From Verrucomicrobiota bacterium (GTDB lineage: Bacteria > Verrucomicrobiota > Verrucomicrobiia > Opitutales > UBA953), in assembly GCA_030830965.1 (NCBI GenBank), contig JAURLX010000004.1:62001-126000 (forward strand): DNA of 64,000 nt, in the 5' to 3' direction. The notes under the pieces are model-generated. The model made no database searches. It worked only from the letters and a program-made list of their open reading frames with translations, and had not been told where the DNA came from. This document shows positions 54,777 to 63,288 of the stretch, piece by piece. Position 1 is the stretch's first letter; each line of letters begins with the position of its first letter. The position numbers were made by a program, and so were the translations under genes.

Positions 54777-55678
54777 GACCACCCCCGCTCGCCCTCACCT
54801 GCGGAGACCCCGCCGGCATCGGCCCCGAGATCGCGGCGGCCTGGCTGGCCTCGAATCCCGCGCTGGCCACTGAGACCATCGCGATCGGACCTGCCTCCTG
54901 GATCCGTACGCTGGACTCGCCCGGACTCGCGGTGGGAGCCGCGGAGCACCGCGCGACTCCTGGTCGCCCGGAGGCCGCCGGACAGCGGATCGCGCTGGCG
55001 GCGATGGAGGAGGCGGCCGAGGGCGTGAAATCAGGACGCTACCGCGCCGTGGTCACCGGCCCGGTCAGCAAACAGGGCCTCGCCGGAATCGGCTTTCCGC
55101 ACCCCGGTCAGACCGAGTTCTTCGCCGCCCGCTGGGGTGGCGCGCCGGTGATGGCCTTCGCCGGCGGACGCATGACCGTGGGGCTGGCCACCTGGCACGT
55201 CCCGCTCGCCGAAGTGCCCGCCGCGCTCACGGAAGAATCGATCCGGCGCACGGCGCTCGCGCTGCACGGGCTCAAGGTCCGTCTCGGCGTGCCGAAGCCG
55301 AGGATCGCCGTCTGCGGGCTGAATCCGCATGCCGGCGAGCAGGGCCTCCTGGGCGCCGAAGACCATGCGATCATCCGCCCCGCGGTGGATTCGCTGCGGG
55401 CCGAAGGTATAGACGCCGAAGGACCGCTGCCGGGAGACACGGTCTTCCACCGGCACCTGTCGGGAGACTACGACGCCGTCGTCGCCGCCTACCATGACCA
55501 GGGGCTGGCGCCGCTGAAGTCGATCGACTTCGCGACCTCGGCCAACCTTTCACTGGGCCTGCCCCACGTGAGGACCAGCCCCGACCACGGCACCGCCTAC
55601 GCGATCGCGGGCAGCGGACGCGCCGACTTGGGCAGCTTCGACTCGGCGGTTCGGCTCGCCCTTCGGCTGACTTCGTGA
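54773..55678 (+). CDS. pdxA: 4-hydroxythreonine-4-phosphate dehydrogenase
   Basis: PdxA oxidises 4-phosphohydroxy-L-threonine in the DXP-dependent pyridoxal phosphate pathway. The 301-residue protein has TCGDPAGIGPEIAA, VTGPVSKQGLAG, HPGQTEFFA, GLNPHAGEQGLLG, AYHDQGLAPLKSIDF and TSPDHGTAYAIAG; the metal-binding His residues are in these blocks. It is a little shorter than E. coli PdxA. The start overlaps lpxA by ATGA, and the next gene overlaps its end by GTGA. Confidence 0.93.
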   Translation: MRPPPLALTCGDPAGIGPEIAAAWLASNPALATETIAIGPASWIRTLDSPGLAVGAAEHRATPGRPEAAGQRIALAAMEEAAEGVKSGRYRAVVTGPVSKQGLAGIGFPHPGQTEFFAARWGGAPVMAFAGGRMTVGLATWHVPLAEVPAALTEESIRRTALALHGLKVRLGVPKPRIAVCGLNPHAGEQGLLGAEDHAIIRPAVDSLRAEGIDAEGPLPGDTVFHRHLSGDYDAVVAAYHDQGLAPLKSIDFATSANLSLGLPHVRTSPDHGTAYAIAGSGRADLGSFDSAVRLALRLTS

Positions 55679-56466
55679 GGCCGGCGGCGCTCATCCTGGT
55701 CGCCGCGCTGTCAGCCGCGGCAGACGGCGCGACGCGCGTGGCCTCTTTCAGCCCGGGCGCGACCCGCACGCTCACCGACCTCGGTGCGACGGACGAGGTC
55801 GTCGCGGTCACGCGATGGTGCCCGCTGCCGGAGGGCCATCCGGCTGCGCGCACCTGTGACGCGTTCGCGCCGGACATGGAACGGCTCAGGGCCGCACGGC
55901 CCGATGTCGTGATCCTGCCGCGGCTGGCCAATCCCCTGTGGGCCGAACGCTGCCGCAAGGAAGGGTTTCGCACTCTGGTGCTCTCGCCGGAGTCGGCCGA
56001 CTCGGCGGCGGCGGACATCCTCGCCATCGGCGAAGCCGTCGGAAGAAAGCCGGCCGCCAAGGGGCTGGCGGCCCAGCTCGGTCCAGCGTATGACGACGCA
56101 AGCCCGCGACGCACGGTGGCCGTCATCTGGAGCGGCGTCACCGCCGGCGAGGATTCGTATCTAGCCGGCCCGCTCAGGACCTTCGGCTTCACGCTCGTGC
56201 CCGCGAAAGGCTCCTGGAATCGGCTCGACTGGGAAACCCTCGCCGACGCCAACCCCCAGCTGATTATCTGGGTGGAGGAGTCGCCGAAGGACGGCCCCGT
56301 CGTCAAATCCGCGGCCAGGCTATCGCAGTTGAGCCAAGTGCCTGCCGTAAAGGACGTTAGGGCCGTGCGCGAAGGCTCGGTCTATGCCGTTCCCAGCGGT
56401 TCCGATTGGCTCCCTGGCTCGGGATTGGCGGGCTTGAGGCTCCGCCTGGGGGATTTGCCCCGCTGA
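55675..56466 (+). CDS. BtuF-like ABC transporter substrate-binding protein
   Basis: A 263-residue exported binding protein with a signal peptide (PAALILVAALSAAADG) and a cluster-A type fold like BtuF or iron-siderophore binding proteins. Typical blocks are RVASFSPGATRTLTDLG, VVAVTRWCPLP, LRAARPDVVILPRL and SQVPAVKDVRAVREGSVYAV. The likely cargo is cobalamin or a metal-chelate. No permease or ATPase gene lies next to it, so its transporter must be elsewhere. It starts with GTG overlapping pdxA. Confidence 0.8.
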   Translation: MRPAALILVAALSAAADGATRVASFSPGATRTLTDLGATDEVVAVTRWCPLPEGHPAARTCDAFAPDMERLRAARPDVVILPRLANPLWAERCRKEGFRTLVLSPESADSAAADILAIGEAVGRKPAAKGLAAQLGPAYDDASPRRTVAVIWSGVTAGEDSYLAGPLRTFGFTLVPAKGSWNRLDWETLADANPQLIIWVEESPKDGPVVKSAARLSQLSQVPAVKDVRAVREGSVYAVPSGSDWLPGSGLAGLRLRLGDLPR

Positions 56467-56483
56467 CCTTCAGGGTGGGCGGA

Positions 56484-56512
56484 TTGACACCGGAAAGCAT
56501 GCCCCCAGAGTA
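56484..56512 (+). promoter_or_regulatory. Promoter of the Cys/Lys-repeat gene
   Basis: Consensus-like TTGACA (56484..56489), about 17 nt, then AGAGTA (56507..56512). The leader is about 15-20 nt with no Shine-Dalgarno sequence. Confidence 0.5.
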
Positions 56513-56534
56513 GGGAGTCCAATCCTGACCGACC

Positions 56535-56792
56535 ATGAACACCAAGTTCCTCAAGCTCCTGTCCACCGTCGCCTGCGTCCTGGCGCTCACCTCCGGCATC
56601 CTCTTCGCCGACGAAGAGAAGAAGAAGGAGTGCCCCTGTGAGAGGGAGAAGCCCAAGGCCTCCATCGTCTCCGACGACGAGAAGAAGAAGGAATGCCCTT
56701 GCGAGAAGGAAAAGCCCAAGGCCTCCATCGTCTCCGAAGAGGAGAAGAAGGATTGCAAGAAGTGCTGCCCGGCCGAGAAGCCCAAGGCCTGA
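56535..56792 (+). CDS. Small exported Cys/Lys-rich repeat protein
   Basis: An 85-residue protein with a signal peptide (KFLKLLSTVACVLALTSGILFA, cleavage after A25). The mature 60 residues are two and a half copies of a 21-residue unit: DEEKKKECPCEREKPKASIV-S, a near-identical second copy, and a degenerate third with DCKKCC. Each unit has a CPC pair in a strongly charged context, which suits metal or redox chemistry in the periplasm. I do not recognise a named family. It has its own promoter and a strong terminator. Confidence 0.75.
   Translation: MNTKFLKLLSTVACVLALTSGILFADEEKKKECPCEREKPKASIVSDDEKKKECPCEKEKPKASIVSEEEKKDCKKCCPAEKPKA
56610..56735 (+). repeat. Two tandem 63-bp coding repeats
   Basis: Copy 1 (56610..56672) and copy 2 (56673..56735) encode the 21-residue CPC unit. 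They are nearly identical at the DNA level, differing mainly at third positions, which suggests a fairly old duplication kept by selection. Confidence 0.85.
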
Positions 56793-56812
56793 ACGCGTCT
56801 TACATCTGAACC

Positions 56813-56844
56813 CGGAGGCGGACGTTGTCCGCCTCCGCTGTTTT
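56813..56844. terminator. Strong terminator between convergent genes
   Basis: An 11-bp stem CGGAGGCGGAC / GTCCGCCTCCG with a 3-nt loop, followed on the plus strand by CTGTTTT. It ends the repeat-protein gene just before the gmhB stop. Confidence 0.85.
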
Positions 56845-56848
56845 CGTG

Positions 56849-57406
56849 TCAGAGCGACCCCGCCAGACCGAGTTCACGGCGAACGAAGTCCGGGAAATCC
56901 TGGTGGATCGCGACGCCGGACGCGCGGGCGAACGCCTCGTCGTCGCGGTCGAACTCCTTGCCGCTCCGGACCGCGCAGGAACGGATGCCTGCGTTCAGCC
57001 CCGCCTCCCAGTCCGTGCGCCGGTCGCCCACCATCCAGCTCCGCCCTGGATCGAGCCCATGCTCGGCGAGCATCTCAAGGATGAAGCGCGGACTCGGCTT
57101 ACGGTAGTCGGACGGCTCGCCCGGCCGCTCGGGCGCAGCCTTCACGTCCTTGAATCCTGGAGACGGCAGTTCGAGCAGCTGGAGCATGCGTGCGTGACAG
57201 GCGTGATACTGCTCCCAGGTGAAGATGCCCCGGCCGATGCCGCTCTGGTTGGTGAGGATGAACAGCGCGTAGCCCTCCCGCAGCGCGGCGTGCAGGGCGT
57301 CGCGCACGCCCGGGAGGAGCTCGATCTGCTCTGGCCGGCAGGTATGATGATGGTCCCGGATCAGATTGCCGTCCCGGTCGAGAAAGAGGGCTGGCTGGCC
57401 AGGCAT
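56849..57406 (-). CDS. gmhB: D-glycero-D-manno-heptose-1,7-bisphosphate 7-phosphatase-like, zinc loop lost
   Basis: GmhB dephosphorylates heptose bisphosphate on the way to the LPS core sugar ADP-heptose. The 185-residue HAD phosphatase has FLDRDGNLI (nucleophile D10, D12), FILTNQSGIGRG, and WMVGDRRTDWEAGLNAG. The usual zinc loop (C-x-H and C-x-C) reads KAAPERPGEPSDYRKP at about 89-104: all expected Cys and His are missing. HisB-type histidinol phosphatase is an alternative role. It starts at 57406, 5 nt after a promoter -10. Confidence 0.85.
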   Translation of the reverse strand: MPGQPALFLDRDGNLIRDHHHTCRPEQIELLPGVRDALHAALREGYALFILTNQSGIGRGIFTWEQYHACHARMLQLLELPSPGFKDVKAAPERPGEPSDYRKPSPRFILEMLAEHGLDPGRSWMVGDRRTDWEAGLNAGIRSCAVRSGKEFDRDDEAFARASGVAIHQDFPDFVRRELGLAGSL

Positions 57407-57411
57407 CCCCG

Positions 57412-57440
57412 AAGCGAAACCGCCCGCAACGCCGGCGCAA
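57412..57440 (-). promoter_or_regulatory. Leaderless-type promoter of gmhB
   Basis: TTGCGC (57440..57435), 17-nt spacer, TCGCTT (57417..57412), 5 nt before the ATG. Confidence 0.45.
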
Positions 57441-57457
57441 GGCCTAGGAAAGGGGGC

Positions 57458-57485
57458 TTGACCGAGGGGGCGGGCGGGGTAGAAC
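57458..57485 (+). promoter_or_regulatory. Promoter of rpmF-plsX
   Basis: TTGACC (57458..57463), 16-nt spacer, TAGAAC (57480..57485). The leader of roughly 18 nt (CCTCAACCAAGCGCAGAACC) is CA-rich without Shine-Dalgarno. Back to back with the gmhB promoter. Confidence 0.55.
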
Positions 57486-57509
57486 CGACCCTCAACCAAG
57501 CGCAGAACC

Positions 57510-57689
57510 ATGGCCAATCCGAAACGCAAGCAGTCCAAGCGCCGTAGCCGCCTTCGCCGCGGAGCGAACCAGTTCCGCGCCCCTAAACTCGTGCGTGACG
57601 CCGAATCCGGCGCCCTCCGCCGCTCCCACCGGGTCGACCCGACCACCGGCAAATACCGGGGTCGCCAGGTGATCGAGAAGGCCGCCTGA
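57510..57689 (+). CDS. rpmF: 50S ribosomal protein L32, cysteine-free form
   Basis: A 59-residue ribosomal protein: MANPKRKQSKRRSRLRRGAN at the start, FRAPKLVRDAESGALRRSHR in the middle and GKYRGRQVIEKAA at the end, as in L32. It has no cysteine, so it is the zinc-independent (C-) form like that of E. coli rather than the CxxC form. It stands just upstream of plsX, a very conserved pairing. Confidence 0.93.
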   Translation: MANPKRKQSKRRSRLRRGANQFRAPKLVRDAESGALRRSHRVDPTTGKYRGRQVIEKAA

Positions 57690-57717
57690 AGTCCGACGTC
57701 GGGCTGAGCCCGCACGC

Positions 57718-58788
57718 ATGGCCGAAGAAGCCCCCCAGACCGGACATCGCATCGCCCTGGACTGCATGGGCGGGGACCTTGGTCCTTCCGAGGCCGTCGC
57801 CGGCGCCGCTCTCGCGCTCAAGGAGGGCTCCATCGGCCCCCGGGACACCGTCGTGCTGGTAGGCCACGAGGACAATCTCCGCCTGCTCGCCCAGGAGCAC
57901 CGCATCCTGCGCGGATCCCGCGTGGGCTTCCGTCACGCCCCCGGCATCGTCGCATCGGACGACGCGCCGATGACCGTGCTGAAATCAAAGCGGGACTCCT
58001 CGATGGTCATCGCGTTGGAGATGCTGAAGGACGGGCAGGTCGACGCCGTCGTGTCTACCGGCAACACCAAGGCGCTGGTCGCCGCGGGCACCATCAAGGT
58101 GCGCCCGATGGAGGGCGCGGAACGTCCCGCGCTGGCGGCCATCATGCCCCGGCGCGAAGGGCACTTCATCATGCTAGACGTGGGCGCCAACCCCGAAGCA
58201 ACGCCCGAGCACCTCGTGCACAACGCCGTGCTCGGCGCCATCTATGCCCAGAGCTCGCTCGGCATCCCCCGGCCCCGCGTTGGCCTCCTCACCGTCGGAA
58301 CGGAGGAGGGCAAGGGCGGGCCGCGCATCAACCGCACCCACGCCCTCCTCAAGGCCATGGGCGAGCGCATCGACTACGTCGGGCCCGTCGAGGGCTTCGA
58401 CGTCTTCGGCGACGCGTGCGACGTCGTCGTGACCGACGGCTTCACCGGCAACGTCATCCTCAAGACCATCGAGGGCCTCGTCTACATGCTGCGCGACCTC
58501 GTCGGCAGCAAGGTGAAGAGCAATCCCGTCTATCTCGCGGGCGGCGTGGCCATGTTCCCCCTGCTGCGCGAGCTCAAGGGCAAGCTGAAGCCCGAACGCT
58601 ACGGCGGCGCACCCCTGCTCGGACTCAACGGGCTGGTCATGAAGGCCCACGGCTCCAGCAACCGGCAGGGCATCGCCAGCGCGATCCGCCTCGGAACCGA
58701 GGCCCTCGGCCACGGAGCCGGACGGCGCATGCGCACCGCCCTGGCCGAGGCCAACGGCGTGATCGCCTCGACCCCGGCGGAGGGCTGA
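57718..58788 (+). CDS. plsX: Phosphate acyltransferase PlsX
   Basis: PlsX makes acyl-phosphate from acyl-ACP for phospholipid synthesis. The 356-residue protein has IALDCMGGDLGPSEAVAGA, VVSTGNTKALVAAG, LDVGANPEATPEHLV, VGLLTVGTEEGKGG, VVTDGFTGNVILKTIEG and LLGLNGLVMKAHGSSN. The order rpmF-plsX-fabH is the common bacterial arrangement linking ribosome and lipid synthesis. Confidence 0.96.
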   Translation: MAEEAPQTGHRIALDCMGGDLGPSEAVAGAALALKEGSIGPRDTVVLVGHEDNLRLLAQEHRILRGSRVGFRHAPGIVASDDAPMTVLKSKRDSSMVIALEMLKDGQVDAVVSTGNTKALVAAGTIKVRPMEGAERPALAAIMPRREGHFIMLDVGANPEATPEHLVHNAVLGAIYAQSSLGIPRPRVGLLTVGTEEGKGGPRINRTHALLKAMGERIDYVGPVEGFDVFGDACDVVVTDGFTGNVILKTIEGLVYMLRDLVGSKVKSNPVYLAGGVAMFPLLRELKGKLKPERYGGAPLLGLNGLVMKAHGSSNRQGIASAIRLGTEALGHGAGRRMRTALAEANGVIASTPAEG

Positions 58789-58838
58789 AGTCCGTTTTTG
58801 GTTCCCATCCGGGCGGACCGGGTCTTATTTCGGTCGAG

Positions 58839-59849
58839 ATGAGCAGCGCGCCTTCCGTATTCATACGGGCCGTCGGGGTCCACGCGCCTGAACGCCGCCT
58901 CACCAACGCCGAACTGTCCACCCTGGTGGACACCTCCGACGAATGGATACGCACCCGCTCGGGAATCACCGAGCGCCGTATCGCCGGGCCGGGCGAGAAC
59001 CCCTCCGACATGGGAGCGAAGGCGGCGGCGCAGGCCTTGCAGCGGGCAAAGCTGCGGCCGGAGGACATCGACCTGCTGGTGGTGGCCACGATGACCCCCG
59101 ACGTCCCCTTCCCCGCCACCGCATGCCTGCTGCAGGCCAAGCTCGGGCTGAGGAAGGACATCCCCTGCTTCGACGTCGCCGCGGCCTGCTCCGGATTCAT
59201 CTACGCCAGCCAGGTCGCCGCGGACATGATGCGCGCGGGCGCCTACCGACGCGCCCTCGTCGTGGGCGCCGAGAAGCTCTCCAGCGTGGTGGACTGGCAG
59301 GACCGCTCCACCTGCGTCCTCTTCGGCGACGGCGCCGGCGCCGCGGTGCTCGAGACGACCGACCAGAAGGACGTCGGTCTGCTGGGCAACCTCCTTGGCG
59401 CGGACGGAACCAACGCCGAGCTGCTCCATTGCACCGACGGGGGCTCGGCCTCGCCCGCCACCGAGGAATCCGTACGCGCCCGGCGCCACTGCCTGCGCAT
59501 GAACGGCAAGGAGGTCTTCAAGCTCGCCGTGCGGGTGATGGCCGACGCGTGCGAGCGGGTGCTGGCCAAGTGCGGCATCGCCTCGGATCAGGTCGCCTGC
59601 TTCATCCCCCATCAGGCCAACATCCGCATCATCGAGGCCGTGGCCAACCAGCTGCAGGTCGGAATGGACCGGTTCCCCTGCAATCTTGACCGTTTCGGCA
59701 ACACTTCGGCGGCCTCCATACCGCTTGCGCTTGAGGAGGCCTGGAGGGCCGGCAAGATACGGCACGGCGACCTGGTCCTGCTCGTGGCCTTCGGCGCCGG
59801 CCTCACCTGGGGCGCGACCCTCATTCGCTGGCATGAACCCAAGAACTGA
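58839..59849 (+). CDS. fabH: Beta-ketoacyl-ACP synthase III
   Basis: FabH starts fatty-acid chains by condensing acetyl-CoA with malonyl-ACP. The 336-residue protein has the catalytic Cys in FDVAAACSGFIYA, the His in FIPHQANIRIIEAV, and the Asn in DRFGNTSAASIPLALEE. The N-terminal TSDEWIRTRSGITERRI is typical. Start 58839 gives family length. It follows plsX; the next gene overlaps its 3' end by 17 nt. Confidence 0.96.
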   Translation: MSSAPSVFIRAVGVHAPERRLTNAELSTLVDTSDEWIRTRSGITERRIAGPGENPSDMGAKAAAQALQRAKLRPEDIDLLVVATMTPDVPFPATACLLQAKLGLRKDIPCFDVAAACSGFIYASQVAADMMRAGAYRRALVVGAEKLSSVVDWQDRSTCVLFGDGAGAAVLETTDQKDVGLLGNLLGADGTNAELLHCTDGGSASPATEESVRARRHCLRMNGKEVFKLAVRVMADACERVLAKCGIASDQVACFIPHQANIRIIEAVANQLQVGMDRFPCNLDRFGNTSAASIPLALEEAWRAGKIRHGDLVLLVAFGAGLTWGATLIRWHEPKN

Positions 59850-60942
59850 CACCCTCCTCCTGATCCTCCTCGCGCTCATCAGCGCGAGCGCCGACGCGGC
59901 CGAATACGTGCGCGAAGGCGGTCGCTGGCAGACCAAGGCCGGCAAGACCGACCCCGGCAAGGAGACCGTCCTCGTCAAGATGAACGCGGCGTCCGCCGCC
60001 CAGGATGCGGGCGAAGTGGGCCGCGCCGCCGACATCTGGGAGCGCCTCGCCGAGAACGAGACCGATTCCGAATCGGCTGGCCGCGCACTCGTCGAGCTGG
60101 CCCGCATCCGCCTGCACGAGGGCCGACTGGACGACGCGTCGGAGCTGATCGAGCGCATCAGCGCCAAGCACAGCGCCTTCAGCCGCTTCGACGAGGCCGT
60201 GCAGGTCCAGTTCGACATAGGCGCCGCCTACGCGGCCGGCGAGAAGCGCAGGCTGGGCGGATGGCTCCCCTGGTTCAAGGACCGCGGCGCCGCGTTCAAG
60301 GAATGGGACAAGGCGGTCAAGCTCGCCCCCAACGGTCCGCTCGCCGACGAGGCCCTGATCCGGTCCGCCCGCCTCGCCCTCACCCTCGATGACTCCGGCC
60401 GCGCCGACGAGGCCCTCGACCGGCTCGTCAGCGACTATCCCTCCTCGAAGCATCTGCCCGAGGCCCTCGAGCTGCTGGCGCGCATACGCAGCGCCGAATC
60501 CCTCGGCGCCGCCTGGGATCAGGCCGCGTCGGTCGCGTCCGCCGAGCACTGGCGCACCATCATCGAGCAGTTCCCCTCCGACCCGCGCGCCAAGGCGGCC
60601 GCCGAGCAGGTGCGGGCGCTGCGCGACCGCACCGCGCGCTCCCGGCTTCTCCTCGCGCAGTTCTACTGGAAGAACCGTAACAACCCCGACGCGGCACGCA
60701 GGATGGCCGACGCCTGCCGCACCGTCGCGCCCGAATCGGCCGCGGCCAAGGAAGCCGAGGCTCTCATCGCGGAGATGGAGCGGCAGGGCGAGCCGCCGCG
60801 CACGTTCGCCGACACGGTGCTCGGACCCTACCCCCGCCCCCGCAAGATCAGCGAGACCAAGCCGACCGCCGTCGAGGGCGTCGATTCCCTCGGGTTCCGC
60901 CGGGACGACGCCCGGCCGGCCATCGACAACGAGCGCCGCTGA
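59833..60942 (+). CDS. Exported TPR protein, BamD/YfiO-like
   Basis: A 369-residue periplasmic protein with a signal peptide (LLLILLALISASADA) and tetratricopeptide-like helical repeats (about 45-330: for example GRAADIWERLAENETDSE, EALDRLVSDYPSSKHLPEAL, WRTIIEQFPSDPRAKAAA). This pattern fits BamD, which organises outer-membrane protein insertion, though a lipobox cysteine is missing and it is longer than BamD. Neighbouring LptE-like gene supports an envelope role. Confidence 0.7.
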   Translation: MNPRTDTLLLILLALISASADAAEYVREGGRWQTKAGKTDPGKETVLVKMNAASAAQDAGEVGRAADIWERLAENETDSESAGRALVELARIRLHEGRLDDASELIERISAKHSAFSRFDEAVQVQFDIGAAYAAGEKRRLGGWLPWFKDRGAAFKEWDKAVKLAPNGPLADEALIRSARLALTLDDSGRADEALDRLVSDYPSSKHLPEALELLARIRSAESLGAAWDQAASVASAEHWRTIIEQFPSDPRAKAAAEQVRALRDRTARSRLLLAQFYWKNRNNPDAARRMADACRTVAPESAAAKEAEALIAEMERQGEPPRTFADTVLGPYPRPRKISETKPTAVEGVDSLGFRRDDARPAIDNERR

Positions 60943-61424
60943 TGCGCGTCGGACTCACAGCCGCCCTCGTCCTGCTGGCAGGATGCGCGAACTACCGTAT
61001 CGGAGGCCCGCCGCCGCCTTTCCGCACGATCGAGGTGGCCCCGGTGCGCAACGCGACCTCGCTCACAGGCGTGCACGCCGCGCTGCACACGCGCCTCGCC
61101 GAGGCGTTCGCCATGGACCCCCGCGTAAGGCTGGGACCCGGCGGCGCGCGGCTCGAGGCCGAGCTGGTGAGCTTCCGCCGCACCGCGCTCTCGGCCCGCG
61201 CCGACGACGCCCGCGACTTCTCCAGCCACCGCACGACCTACGTCGTCCGCTGCACCCTGACGACGGACGCCGGAACACGCACCGTGTTCAAAGACCGCGA
61301 TTTCAGCGGGACCTTCGTCTTCCAGCCGACGGGCGACACCGCCGCCGCCGAGCTGAGCCTCGGACCCGCGGCCTACGCCGACATCGCGGCCCAGGTCAAG
61401 GAGGCCGCCACCGCGGCCTGGTGA
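60942..61424 (+). CDS. LptE-like LPS-assembly lipoprotein
   Basis: A 160-residue lipoprotein: signal peptide ending LVLLAGC with lipidated C15, then NYRIGGPPPPFRTIEVAPVRNAT, the opening of the LptE/RlpB fold. The rest is alternating beta strands. LptE plugs the LptD channel that places LPS on the cell surface. Its ATG shares a base with the TPR gene stop (TGATG). The assignment rests on the N-terminal pattern and the genomic setting. Confidence 0.7.
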   Translation: MRVGLTAALVLLAGCANYRIGGPPPPFRTIEVAPVRNATSLTGVHAALHTRLAEAFAMDPRVRLGPGGARLEAELVSFRRTALSARADDARDFSSHRTTYVVRCTLTTDAGTRTVFKDRDFSGTFVFQPTGDTAAAELSLGPAAYADIAAQVKEAATAAW

Positions 61425-61426
61425 CC

Positions 61427-62077
61427 ATGCCCGAGCCCCTCGTCGCCCCCTCGCTGCTGGCCGCCGACCACGGAGATTTCCTGGGCGGGGTGCGATGCGT
61501 CGAGCAGGCGGGACTAGGCTGGCTGCACCTTGACATCATGGACGGGCACTTCGTGCCCAACATCAGCTTCGGCCCGCAGGTCGTGGCGGACCTTCGCCCG
61601 CGCACCCGGCTGCACTTCGACGTCCACCTCATGCTGACGCACCCGCAGCGCTACGTAGAGGCGTTCGTGAAGGCCGGCGCCGACCGCATCACCGTCCATG
61701 TGGAGGCCGAGCACGACGTAGCCGCGACGCTGCGGGCGATCAAGGCGGCGGGGCTGCCCGCCGGCCTGGCGCTGAACCCCGACTGCGACCCGGCGCGCGC
61801 CCTCCCCTTCCTGTCCGAGGTCGACCTCGTTCTCTGCATGACCGTCTTCCCCGGCTTCGGCGGGCAGGCCTTCATCCCTTCCGTGCTGGACAGCCTCCGC
61901 CAGATCGACGCCGAACGCCGGCGCGCCGGGCACGCGTTCAGGCTCGAGGTCGACGGCGGCATCAACGTCGAAACCGGCAGGCAGTGCCGCCGAGCCGGAG
62001 CGGACACGTTCGTGACGGGGACCGCGTTCTTCCAGGCGCCCGACCGGCGCGCCTTCGCGGAGTCCGTCATCGCCTAG
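61427..62077 (+). CDS. rpe: Ribulose-phosphate 3-epimerase
   Basis: Rpe interconverts ribulose-5-phosphate and xylulose-5-phosphate. The 216-residue TIM barrel has APSLLAADHGDF, WLHLDIMDGHFVPNISFGP with metal His/Asp, HFDVHLMLTHPQRYVEAF, VFPGFGGQAFIPSVLDSL and EVDGGINVETG. It begins 2 nt after the LptE-like gene and converges on rlmN with a 4-nt overlap. Confidence 0.96.
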   Translation: MPEPLVAPSLLAADHGDFLGGVRCVEQAGLGWLHLDIMDGHFVPNISFGPQVVADLRPRTRLHFDVHLMLTHPQRYVEAFVKAGADRITVHVEAEHDVAATLRAIKAAGLPAGLALNPDCDPARALPFLSEVDLVLCMTVFPGFGGQAFIPSVLDSLRQIDAERRRAGHAFRLEVDGGINVETGRQCRRAGADTFVTGTAFFQAPDRRAFAESVIA

Positions 62078-63189
62078 GCCGGGCCCGTGGCCTCGCGTTC
62101 CTTGCGCAGGCGGAGCTGCCCGCAGGCGGCCTCGATGTCGTGCCCCTTCTCCCGGCGAAGCGTCGCGGTCACGTCCGCGTCGCGCAACACCTTCACGAAA
62201 CGGTCCTGACGCGTCAGCGACGGACGCTTCCAGGGCAACCCCTCGACCGTGTTGTAAGGAATCAGGTTCACGTGCGCATGAAGGTCCCGGGCGATAACCG
62301 CGAGGCGGCGCGCCTGATCGAGCGAGTCGTTGACGTCCTGGATGAGGATGAACTCCAACGTGAGCATGCGGCCGTGCCGGCGGGCGAAGGCCTTGGCCGC
62401 GGGCAGCAGCTCCTCGAGCGGATACTTCCGGTTGACCGGCATGATCTGCTCGCGCACCTCGTTGGTCGCGCCGTGCAGACTGATGGCCAGACGGAACCCG
62501 AGCGGCTCCTCCGCCAGCCTGAGAATGCGCGGCACCACGCCGGAGGTGGAGATGGTGATGCGACGGGCGCCGAAACCGAAGCCCCAGGTGGCGTTGACCG
62601 CCCGCAGGGCCGCCAGAAGGTTGTCGTAGTTGGCGAGCGGCTCGCCCATGCCCATCACCACGATGTTGTCGAAGGAGGCCAGCCCGCGGGAGGCCCGGCC
62701 GGGATCGGCCTGGTCCTCGATGCGGCAGACTTGCAGCAGCTGGGAGACGATCTCGCCCGCGGAGAGGTCGCGCTTCCAGCCCTCGAGTCCGGACGCGCAG
62801 AACTTGCAGCCATACGCGCACCCCACCTGGGTCGAAATGCAGATCGTCCGGCGGGAGCGCTCCTGCCCGACTCCCTCCATGGGGGCCCGGATGATGACCG
62901 TCTCGATGAACGAGCCGTCCCGCAGCCGCTGGAGGACCTTCTGCGTGACGTCCGAGGCGGTCCGCCGTCCGACAAGCTCGGTGGCCGCGAAGTCGAACGA
63001 GGCCTCGAGCCAGGATCGCAGCGCGGACGGAAGATTCGTCATCACGGAGGGTGACTCGGCACGTCGGGCGTAGATCCATTCCAGGATCTGCCCCGCACGA
63101 TAGCGGGGATGCCCGGCGGCGATCAGACGCTCGGCCAGGCTGTCGGGAGTTTCGCCGTGAATGGAGGGTTTTTCGGGCTTGAAGGCCAT
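62074..63189 (-). CDS. rlmN: 23S rRNA (A2503-C2)/tRNA (A37-C2) methyltransferase
   Basis: RlmN is a radical-SAM enzyme that methylates C2 of A2503 in 23S rRNA and A37 in some tRNAs. The 371-residue protein has the cluster motif C124-x3-C128-x2-C131 (GCAYGCKFCASG), VVMGMGEPLANYDNLL, ISTSGVVPRI, LAISLHGATNEVR, and the methyl-carrying Cys in the late EAACGQLR. The start at 63189 gives family length. Monocistronic. Confidence 0.96.
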   Translation of the reverse strand: MAFKPEKPSIHGETPDSLAERLIAAGHPRYRAGQILEWIYARRAESPSVMTNLPSALRSWLEASFDFAATELVGRRTASDVTQKVLQRLRDGSFIETVIIRAPMEGVGQERSRRTICISTQVGCAYGCKFCASGLEGWKRDLSAGEIVSQLLQVCRIEDQADPGRASRGLASFDNIVVMGMGEPLANYDNLLAALRAVNATWGFGFGARRITISTSGVVPRILRLAEEPLGFRLAISLHGATNEVREQIMPVNRKYPLEELLPAAKAFARRHGRMLTLEFILIQDVNDSLDQARRLAVIARDLHAHVNLIPYNTVEGLPWKRPSLTRQDRFVKVLRDADVTATLRREKGHDIEAACGQLRLRKEREATGPA

Positions 63190-63254
63190 GTCTGGTGGAG
63201 GGCGCTCGGCCAGGCCGGGAGACGTCGCAGGCGAGGCCGCCTTCCTGCTTGCAA

Positions 63255-63281
63255 GGGGGTTTTCTTATGCCCACAACCCCC
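63255..63281. promoter_or_regulatory. Inverted repeat just upstream of greA
   Basis: GGGGGTT (63255..63261) and AACCCCC (63275..63281) face each other, flanked by TTGCAA on both sides (63249 and 63284). It ends 7 nt before the greA ATG and overlaps a possible -35/-10 pair. It may be an operator or a leader hairpin. Confidence 0.4.
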
Positions 63282-63288
63282 TTTTGCA

